Assembly: GCF_900104085.1 (NCBI RefSeq)
Contig: NZ_FNLD01000003.1
Location: forward strand, 617,001-681,000
DNA from: Pseudoxanthomonas sp. CF125
GTDB lineage: Bacteria > Pseudomonadota > Gammaproteobacteria > Xanthomonadales > Xanthomonadaceae
Reading direction: 5' to 3'
DNA: 64,000 nt
In this document: in pieces, positions 58,201 to 64,000 of the stretch
Layout: each line of letters opens with the position of its first letter
Position numbering within the stretch: the stretch's first letter is position 1
Position numbers and translations under genes: made by a program
Notes under the pieces: generated by a model
Told to the model about the DNA's origin: nothing
Seen by the model: the letters and a program-made list of their open reading frames with translations, nothing else
Database searches by the model: none

Positions 58201-58687
58201 GCATGGCGGCCACGCAGTGAGGCATGGGCTCGACTGGCTGGTCGCTTCCGTGCACGGACTGCCGCTGTACGAACTGTCCGCGGAAAAGAAAGGCGCGACG
58301 CCGCAGATATTGGTGCGGCCTCCCTTGCCGCCGGATGACGCGCGACGGGCATTGTCTTCGTTGCAGGCATTGCGTGGTTACGGCATGGGCCGGCCTTTGT
58401 GCTTCCTTCCCAAGAGCGGCTATGCCTGGTGGCTGACCGCCCAGGCCGATCCCGGCAAGGCGTTGGCCGAAGCGCAGAAGGTGTGGGGCGGCGGCGACGA
58501 CGACTTCGGCGGGCCCGGCGAAGCGCAGGCTGCGACCCTCATGGCCCTGCGCGGACGCGATCCTTTCCTGGATGGCGATGCGGATTCCCTCGATGCATTC
58601 GAACTCTTGTCGCACCTGATCTTCAGCGCGGTCGAACGCGGCGAAGCCTTCGCTGAGGAAGCTCTGACAGGAGCGAGGCTGCCATGA
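55280..58687 (+). CDS. recC: Exodeoxyribonuclease V subunit RecC
   Basis: A 1135-residue RecC, the Chi-recognising subunit of RecBCD that splits strands during double-strand break repair. The start at 55280 gives MPERPQADFRLYPSNDLDVL. RecC blocks are LVPQFSMRRWLQQSLAERLG near the N-terminus, VRFQTPALLDE-like stretch KYQAWRREDLLGWERR, FRVICVLGMEEAAFPARDGR and the C-terminal nuclease-like fold. Length is close to the E. coli protein. recB overlaps it by ATGA, as usual in gammaproteobacteria. Confidence 0.95.
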   Translation: MPERPQADFRLYPSNDLDVLAGVLGELLRAPGDGDWWREEWVLVPQFSMRRWLQQSLAERLGICANIRFVTPGEFVEHALETNLGAAPRADRLMPEVLRWHLLRELETNPPQEFAGFLSSTDPRRNWSLATSLADSFEKYQAWRREDLLGWERRAPRDDAQAQLWKRIGGGRAHRARRIGEYLQRFGGEGGEIPSGLPSRLFVFACQNISPDVLQVVASQARAGCQHFFLHTPSRAYWGDLDRWAADYRPDQDDRFGGENPLLAAWGQAGRDFIAALGSGETVRARFETPAFTQPLADTLLGRVQTDVLENRAPLADAVAGDPWPRQQVDTADASLQFHACHTRLREVQVLHDQLRALLEEKAAPGRERIDPRDIAVLMPDVDAYAPHVEAVFGGALGSSREIPYTIADTSPLASAAIAEAFLRLLRLPMQPLTLTDVIDLLAVPALAERFDVDDADRARLQDWLQVSGARWGLDGADRERHNASGESAYTFEFALDRLLLGMASGADDMIAGVAPWPELEGQSTQSLDALVRLLAALRSYGTRLQGPHAPGEWSELLADMIAALFAAEPRDPSERAVLERLHQAVAGFADSAYLAAFEQPVAHSVALDHFQAELSGSDARAPFLSGGVCFGKMVPMRLIPFRVICVLGMEEAAFPARDGRDPVNRINQALDSAQRRVGDPSRRDADRYLFLQLFSSASRVFYLSWIGMDARDGSKREPSMLVSELLDVAVRYHQGEGGQANGEPVRERLIVRHALQPFSPAAFGAALPEERQGDARRFSYDARWHPAADAAIGSDERKVFAPARLLRQQEPETTVSLAQLRGALMRPHEFYLQQGVGLRLPEEEAALEEHEPFGTPDALARYGLRQRVFDSWCESGQAPDLRSLQSQLLARGLLAPGADGVAVLQGVMEEVAPFAEAAVQAGFAGASDSMPFELPLREGVLMGALDRIYPQGAHLQGVHSQGVFRAVLNPNGRHGGHAVRHGLDWLVASVHGLPLYELSAEKKGATPQILVRPPLPPDDARRALSSLQALRGYGMGRPLCFLPKSGYAWWLTAQADPGKALAEAQKVWGGGDDDFGGPGEAQAATLMALRGRDPFLDGDADSLDAFELLSHLIFSAVERGEAFAEEALTGARLP

Positions 58688-61600
58688 GCGAGGCCGTGTT
58701 CGACATCGACCTGCACCAGCGCAACCTGATCGAAGCCAGCGCCGGTACCGGAAAGACCTACGCGTTGGCCGGCCTGTTCGCGCGCGCGGTGATCGCCGAG
58801 CGCTTGCGCGTGCCGCAGATCCTGGCGGTGACCTATACCGTCGCCGCCACCCAGGAACTGCACGAACGCGTGCGCCTGCGTCTGAAGCAGGCGCTCGATC
58901 TCGCCCATGCCTGGCGCGAGGGCGACGGCGAAACCCATGCAGGCGACGCTGCGGAGACAGCGATGCTCCGCCGCTTGCTCCATCGGTCGCTCACGGCCGA
59001 ACCGCGCGAATCGTTGCCCGCGCTGCGCCAGCGGCTTGCGCGCGCGCTGCGCGAAATGGACCTTGCGGCCATCGCCACCATTCACGGCTTCTGTCAGCGC
59101 GTGTTGCGCGAGCATGCGTTGGATACGCAGCAACCGCTGATCGCTTCGGAGCTGGAAACCGGCAGCGCCGCGCATCGCGAAAAACTGGCGGCGGACGTGT
59201 GGCGCGCGTTCTCGCAGGACCAGGAGGGCGCGGCTTTCCTGCGCCGCCGGTTCGGACGGTTGCAAGACCTGGCCCGGAGTCTGCGCGAACTGCTTGCGCC
59301 CGAGCCGCTGCTTCCGCCCGCACCGCAGACGTTGACCGATCCGCGGCCGCAGTTGATGCAGGCGTGGGCGCAGGTCTGCCATCTGTTCACCCTGCACGGA
59401 GAGTCGGCATGCGGAAAAATAGACGAAGCCATCGCCGACTCGGTGCTCAACGCCAGCCAGTACAAGGCCGAACATGCCTCTTCGCTGCGCCGCTGGCTGC
59501 AATCCGTTACGCGCTCGCCGTCGCCCCCGCTCGAGCTGCATCCCAAGTTGCACAAGTTCATCCCCGCCGCGCTAGAAAAAGGCACGCTCAAGGCCAAGGC
59601 CGGGCGTACTCCGCAATCGCCCTTGTTCGATGGCTTCCAGCCGCTGGTCGATGCAGTGGCCGCCGTCGAGCTTTGGCGCGAGGCGCACGACCTGCAACAG
59701 CTGCACGCGCTTCGGGCCGATGCGGTGCGGCGCGAGCGTGCCCGAAAGCAGGCTTTCAACGTACGCGACTACGACGACCTGATCGGCGAATTGCACGAAG
59801 CGGTGGCCAGCGATCCGGGAACGCTGGCCGGCGCATTGCGCAAACAGTTCCCCTGCGTGCTGGTCGACGAATTCCAGGACACCGACGCACGCCAGTGGGA
59901 AATCTTCTCGCGGCTGTTCGGCGAGGGTAGCCTGATCCTGGTCGGCGATCCCAAGCAGGCGATCTATCGTTTCCGCGGCGGCGACGTGAACACCTACGTG
60001 AAGGCCGCGGACACCGCCCAGCGCGAAAGCGCGCTGGACCGCAATTTCCGTTCCCGGCCCTGCGTGATCGATGCGGTCAACACCCTGTTCCAGTCGATGC
60101 CGGAAGGCTCGTTGGGCGAGGGCATCGCTTTCCTGCCCACCGAAGCGGGCGGCAAGGCCAGCGATTCGGATTTCCTGCTGGATAATCGGCCCGCTCCTGC
60201 GATCCATTTCCATGCGATTCCCCTTTCGGAAAACGGCAAGGACTACACCAAGCCCGTCTCCGTGCGTATGGCCGCCGAACTCTGCGCCGACGAAATTATG
60301 CAACGACTGCGGCCTTCCTCCGGATCGTCGATGAAAGACCGGCGTACGCAGACGATGAGGCCGCTGCAACCACGGGATTTCGCCGTGCTGGTGCGCGACC
60401 ATCGCCAGGCCGCCGAGATCCGGCACGCGTTGTCGTTACGCGGCGTACCGGCGGTCGCTTCCGGCAAGGAAAGCCTGTACCAGAGCGAAGAAGCACAGGA
60501 CCTGCTGACCTTGCTGCTGGCGCTGCGTTCGCCGGGCGACGACCGCCGTTTGCGCGCCGTGCTGGCGACGCCGCTACTGGGATGGGACGCGCAGCGCATC
60601 GTCGCGCTGGATATCGAATCGCACCATCAGCGCGATGAGGGCTTGAGCGCCGGCGACGCCCCCGCATCGAGTGCGGGGCAGGCTCTACGGCAATGGCAGC
60701 AGGATCTGGTGGCCTGGCGCACGCGCTGGGAGCGGCATGGTCCGCAGGCGATGCTGGCCGAAGTGCTGGCCGCCAACGCCGAGCGTCTGCTGCAACAGGC
60801 CGGCGGCGAGCGTCGCCTGACCAACTACCTGCAGCTGGGCGAATTGATGCAATCCGCATCGGGGCGCAATCTGGGCACGCAAGGCCAGCTGGATGCGTTG
60901 CGCCACGACATCGTCCATGCCGACGGCGAGAACGAAGCGCAGCAGCCGCGCCTGGAATCCGATGCCGGCCGCGTGCAGATCCTCACCCTGCACAAGAGCA
61001 AAGGCCTCGAGTTTCCGCTGGTGTACCTGCCCTTCGCAGGGATCGGCCGGCAGGAAAGGGTCGGCGGGCTGGCCATGTACACCGATGAAAGCGGACAGCG
61101 CGTGCGCCAATGGGAAACCGCCCAGGTCTTCGCTGGCGCGCCCGCCTGGACCGATGCCAGGCGACTGCACCTGAAAGAAGAAGCCGCCGAGGACATGCGC
61201 CTGCTGTACGTCGGCTTGACCCGCGCCAGCGAGGCGTTGTGGGTATGCTGCGGCCCGCTGTCGCAGCACGGCAACGCGGCGCTGAATCGACTGATGGGCG
61301 CCGCTGCGCCTACGCCGGAATTGAGAGCAAGGCTGGGCGATAAAGCCACTTTCAGCGAAGGCCTTCCGCCCGCCGGTAAACCCGCGCGCTTGCCGCCGCT
61401 GTCCGCCGAACGCGTGCCCGAGTCACGCACGGCGCAACGCCGGTTGCATCGCGACTGGTGGATCCACAGCTTCAGCCAGCTGCACAAACAGCAGTCGCAC
61501 GGCGCCAGCGCGATGATCGAAACGCTTCCCGCCGATGACGAAGCGCCCTCCACTCCCCTCGCGCCCTCGCAACCGCGTCAATTCTCCGGCTCGCGCTTCG

Positions 61601-62316
61601 GCAACGTGCTGCACCATGCCCTTGAGCATGTCGACTTCGCCGCGTGGCGCGATCACGCAGGCGAGCGGCCACCGGCTTCGCAGGAGCGTTTCCTCATCGA
61701 TGCGCTCAACAGCCAGGGCTATCCGCAACGCATGCACGAAGCCGGCATCCGCGAGCTGGCGCCGCTGGTCGCCCGCACGCTCAACGCCGCGTTGCCCGAA
61801 GGCGTGCGCCTGTGCGATCTGCCGGCGGAAGCGCGCCTGGTCGAACTGGAATTCCATTTGGCTTTGCGCGGCGCCACCAGCCATGCCTTCCTTGAGCTGC
61901 TGCATCGCCACGGCGTGGCCCTGGACCGCAACGACTTCGGCGTCTGGACGCAGCTCAGCGGCCTGATGAACGGCAAGATCGACCTGACCTATCGCCATGG
62001 CGGGCGCGTCTACGTGATGGACTACAAGTCCAACGACCTGCCGGCCTACGACGCGGCCACGCTCGCGCACACCATGGCTGCGAGCGAGTACGACCTGCAG
62101 GCCTTGCTCTATACCTTGGCCGTGCATCGCTGGATGCGGTTGCGGCTGGGCCCGTCCTACGACTACGACCGCGATTTCGGCGGCGTGCGCTATGTGTTCT
62201 GTCGTGGCCTGGATGCCGCCGATCCGGCGCGAGGTATGTTCGTGCCGCGCTTCGCGCGCAAACTGGTCGAGGCGGTGGATGCCCTGCTGGTGTCGCCGAT
62301 GGAGCAGGCGGCATGA
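58684..62316 (+). CDS. recB: Exodeoxyribonuclease V subunit RecB
   Basis: A 1210-residue RecB. The UvrD-type helicase domain has LIEASAGTGKTYALAGLFAR (Walker A), the VLVDEFQDTDARQWEIFSRL Walker B and HKSKGLEFPLVYLPFAGIGR motif V. The C-terminal nuclease has LSGLMNGKIDLTYRHGGRVY and MDYKSNDLPAYDAATLAHTM with the metal-binding Asp and Lys, then YDLQALLYTLAVHRWMRL. It is a full-length RecB like that of E. coli. It overlaps recC and recD by 4 bases each. Confidence 0.96.
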   Translation: MSEAVFDIDLHQRNLIEASAGTGKTYALAGLFARAVIAERLRVPQILAVTYTVAATQELHERVRLRLKQALDLAHAWREGDGETHAGDAAETAMLRRLLHRSLTAEPRESLPALRQRLARALREMDLAAIATIHGFCQRVLREHALDTQQPLIASELETGSAAHREKLAADVWRAFSQDQEGAAFLRRRFGRLQDLARSLRELLAPEPLLPPAPQTLTDPRPQLMQAWAQVCHLFTLHGESACGKIDEAIADSVLNASQYKAEHASSLRRWLQSVTRSPSPPLELHPKLHKFIPAALEKGTLKAKAGRTPQSPLFDGFQPLVDAVAAVELWREAHDLQQLHALRADAVRRERARKQAFNVRDYDDLIGELHEAVASDPGTLAGALRKQFPCVLVDEFQDTDARQWEIFSRLFGEGSLILVGDPKQAIYRFRGGDVNTYVKAADTAQRESALDRNFRSRPCVIDAVNTLFQSMPEGSLGEGIAFLPTEAGGKASDSDFLLDNRPAPAIHFHAIPLSENGKDYTKPVSVRMAAELCADEIMQRLRPSSGSSMKDRRTQTMRPLQPRDFAVLVRDHRQAAEIRHALSLRGVPAVASGKESLYQSEEAQDLLTLLLALRSPGDDRRLRAVLATPLLGWDAQRIVALDIESHHQRDEGLSAGDAPASSAGQALRQWQQDLVAWRTRWERHGPQAMLAEVLAANAERLLQQAGGERRLTNYLQLGELMQSASGRNLGTQGQLDALRHDIVHADGENEAQQPRLESDAGRVQILTLHKSKGLEFPLVYLPFAGIGRQERVGGLAMYTDESGQRVRQWETAQVFAGAPAWTDARRLHLKEEAAEDMRLLYVGLTRASEALWVCCGPLSQHGNAALNRLMGAAAPTPELRARLGDKATFSEGLPPAGKPARLPPLSAERVPESRTAQRRLHRDWWIHSFSQLHKQQSHGASAMIETLPADDEAPSTPLAPSQPRQFSGSRFGNVLHHALEHVDFAAWRDHAGERPPASQERFLIDALNSQGYPQRMHEAGIRELAPLVARTLNAALPEGVRLCDLPAEARLVELEFHLALRGATSHAFLELLHRHGVALDRNDFGVWTQLSGLMNGKIDLTYRHGGRVYVMDYKSNDLPAYDAATLAHTMAASEYDLQALLYTLAVHRWMRLRLGPSYDYDRDFGGVRYVFCRGLDAADPARGMFVPRFARKLVEAVDALLVSPMEQAA

Positions 62317-64000
62317 AGCTGATCGCGCATCTGCAGCGTTCGCAAGACAGCCTTCGCGCGGTGGACATCGCATTGGCGGATACCCTTCGCCGGTTGGATC
62401 CGGCGTCGGATGAGCTTGTGCTCGCCGGTGCGGCATTGGCTTCGCTGGCCGTCGGCACCGGTCATACGGCCTGCGCTCCGGCACGGCTGCAACTGCTGCT
62501 GGGAAGCGTGCCGGGTTTGCCCGAAGCGGACGAATGGATCGCGGCCTGGCGTGCATCGCCTTGGGTGAGCGAACCTGAAGCGGACGCCGTCGCACCTGCC
62601 TCGTTCCCCTTGGTGCTGGAAAACGGATTGCTGTACCTGCGTCGTTATCGCGAATACGAACGCGGCCTGGCTTCCTGCCTCAAGCGCCTGGCGGCGCAGT
62701 CGCCCACCGGTGCCGACCTTGCGGCGATACGGCCGCTGTTCGACGCGTTGTTCCCGGGCGCGCAAGACGGCGATCGCCAGGCGCGTGCGGCGGCACTGGC
62801 TCTGGTGCAGTCGCTGCTGCTGATTACCGGCGGCCCGGGCACCGGCAAGACCACCACCATCGCGCGCCTGTTGCTGCTGCTGATCGCGCAGGCCGATGCC
62901 GATGGCGCCGCGTTGCGTATCGCGCTGGCCGCGCCGACCGGCCGCGCCGCCGACCGCATGTCGGAGAGCCTGCATGCCGCCGTCGCCAATCTGCAAACCT
63001 CGCCGCTATTGCAGTCGAAGTGGCTGGCTGCGCTGCCGCGGCAGGCCAGCACGCTGCATCGCCTGCTCGGCAGCCGGCCGGGCAGTCCGCGTTTCCAGCA
63101 TCATGCCGGCCAGCCGTTGCCGTTCGACGTGATCGTGGTCGATGAAGCCTCGATGGTGGACATGCCGTTGATGAGCAAGCTGGTGGATGCCGTGGCCGAC
63201 GGCGCGCGGCTGATCCTGCTCGGGGACCGCGACCAGTTGCCTTCCGTGGAAGCAGGCGACGTACTGGCCGCCATCGGCGATGCCGCGGGCGATGGAGACA
63301 CGCTTCCCGAAGCGCTGGCCTCCTCGTTGTCGCCGTTGTTGCCGGTCGTCCCGCGTAGGAGCGACGGTAGGAACGATCGTAGGAGCGACGTAAGTCGCGA
63401 AACGACCTCAACGATTCCCGAACAGAGCGATATGTTCGATTCCAGGAATGTGGGCCCTTCCATCGCGACTCACGCCCCGAAGGAAGTCTCCTTGGGGGAC
63501 GTCGCTCCTACGGCCGCGCCTGCGCTGGAACGTTCGCCGCTGTTCGGCCATCGCGTTCAACTCCTGCGCGGTTATCGCCAGTCCGCCGAGTTGGATTTGT
63601 CCCCGCTGGCCAACGCGGTGCGCGAAGGCGATGCCGACGCCGCGCTGGGCCACCTGCGCGACGGCCGGTTGCGCGGCGTGCATTTCCACGAGGAGGCGGG
63701 CAATCCCCTGGCTTCAGATTCCCGCAGCGTCCTGCTTGCGCACTGGCGTGCGCTGGCGGCGGAAGCCGATCCTGCCGCAGCGTTGAAGGCGGCCGACCGC
63801 CTGCGCCTGCTGACGGCCTTGCGCGAAGGTCCACAAGGCGCCTCCACGCTCAACGCGCAGATCGAAGAAGCGCTGGCCGGCGCGCAACGCGAAACCTATT
63901 TCCATGGCCGCCTGCTGCTGGTCACCGAGAACAGTTACCGGCATGGCCTGTTCAACGGCGACGTAGGCATCTGCCTGCGCCAGGTGGACGGCAACGTCGC
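62313..64000 (+). CDS. recD: Exodeoxyribonuclease V subunit RecD, 3' end outside window
   Basis: The first 562 codons of recD, starting in the ATGA overlap with recB. RecD is the 5'-3' helicase of RecBCD. The Walker A is LLLITGGPGTGKTTTIARLL (motif at residues 173-181), the Walker B is VIVVDEASMVDMPLM near residue 277, and motif III is LGDRDQLPSVEAGDVL at about 298-313. Motif IV LLRGYRQSAEL follows after an unusually long linker. Residues about 348-400 of that linker are encoded by a palindromic repeat (63355-63512) that is read through in frame. The inserted peptide is rich in Arg, Ser and Asp (RRSDGRNDRRSDVSRE). E. coli RecD has a short variable loop at the equivalent point, so function may be kept. 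Confidence 0.92.
   Translation, partial: MKLIAHLQRSQDSLRAVDIALADTLRRLDPASDELVLAGAALASLAVGTGHTACAPARLQLLLGSVPGLPEADEWIAAWRASPWVSEPEADAVAPASFPLVLENGLLYLRRYREYERGLASCLKRLAAQSPTGADLAAIRPLFDALFPGAQDGDRQARAAALALVQSLLLITGGPGTGKTTTIARLLLLLIAQADADGAALRIALAAPTGRAADRMSESLHAAVANLQTSPLLQSKWLAALPRQASTLHRLLGSRPGSPRFQHHAGQPLPFDVIVVDEASMVDMPLMSKLVDAVADGARLILLGDRDQLPSVEAGDVLAAIGDAAGDGDTLPEALASSLSPLLPVVPRRSDGRNDRRSDVSRETTSTIPEQSDMFDSRNVGPSIATHAPKEVSLGDVAPTAAPALERSPLFGHRVQLLRGYRQSAELDLSPLANAVREGDADAALGHLRDGRLRGVHFHEEAGNPLASDSRSVLLAHWRALAAEADPAAALKAADRLRLLTALREGPQGASTLNAQIEEALAGAQRETYFHGRLLLVTENSYRHGLFNGDVGICLRQVDGNV
63355..63512 (+). repeat. GTAGGAGCGACG palindrome inside recD coding sequence
   Basis: Three tandem 12-base units (GTAGGAGCGACG, GTAGGAACGATC, GTAGGAGCGACG) open the element, which then reads TAAGTCGCGAAACG and closes with GCGACTCACGCCCCGAAGGA then AGTCTCCTTGGGGGACGTCG and CTCCTACG at 63512. 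Its reverse complement matches the intergenic copy at 30387 over the first 45 or so bases. No stop codon occurs in the recD frame across the full length. Confidence 0.9.

Noticed and set aside
63355..63512. Idea that the recD repeat breaks the gene
   Set aside because: The frame was read codon by codon across the element and has no stop; conserved motif IV follows in the same frame.
1..64000. CRISPR array, prophage or intact insertion sequence
   Set aside because: Repeats are paired inverted units at single sites, not evenly spaced direct repeats, and no transposase, integrase or phage structural gene is seen.

Overview
The window looks like chromosomal DNA of a high-GC gammaproteobacterium of the Xanthomonadaceae/Lysobacteraceae, most likely Lysobacter or a close relative. 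This is inferred from the gene order tonB-exbB-exbD-exbD-(exbD)-pdxJ, known from Xanthomonas, from the three large TonB-dependent receptors, the GH18 chitinase, the phhA/Lrp pair, and the many palindromic intergenic repeats. No rRNA, tRNA, CRISPR array, prophage or intact insertion sequence was recognised.

Layout. 1-6.4 kb: end of a TPR gene, the TonB-ExbB-ExbD energy transducer with three exbD genes, pdxJ, a small membrane protein and a cardiolipin synthase. 6.5-7.6 kb: a radical SAM protein. 7.8-14.2 kb: an accessory stretch of small secreted proteins, with three DUF4189 proteins (two nearly identical in tandem, one frameshifted), a histidine phosphatase and orphan genes. 14.5-18 kb: a TPR protein, a 2OG-Fe(II) oxygenase and a NarL-type two-component pair. 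18-23.2 kb: a rightward cluster with a DUF2141 protein, a Tat-exported carotenoid oxygenase, two NIPSNAP proteins flanked by two paralogous unnamed proteins, and a WYL regulator. 23.5-35.2 kb: two TonB-dependent receptors, phenylalanine hydroxylase with a divergent Lrp regulator, a lipoprotein, a sugar epimerase-like protein, a chitinase, a rhomboid protease and an RlmI-like methyltransferase.

35.4-45.1 kb: a second Lrp-type regulator diverges from a tightly packed operon (TonB-dependent receptor, APC permease, amidase, PaiB-like flavoprotein, alpha/beta hydrolase, secreted S9 peptidase). It reads as an uptake and breakdown pathway for a peptide-like or amide substrate. 45.3-50.6 kb: another APC permease, small orphan proteins including an Imm32-like one, and rmuC. 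50.8-55.1 kb: the complete mlaFEDCBA lipid-transport operon on the minus strand. 55.3-64 kb: recC-recB-recD with ATGA overlaps; recD runs off the window.

A striking feature is the number of paired inverted repeats: at least six sequence families, mostly in intergenic space. One member of the GTAGGAGCGACG family lies in frame inside recD, adding about 53 residues to a loop between helicase motifs. In two other places the same family supplies the stop codon of a gene. No REP-associated transposase gene was seen in the window.
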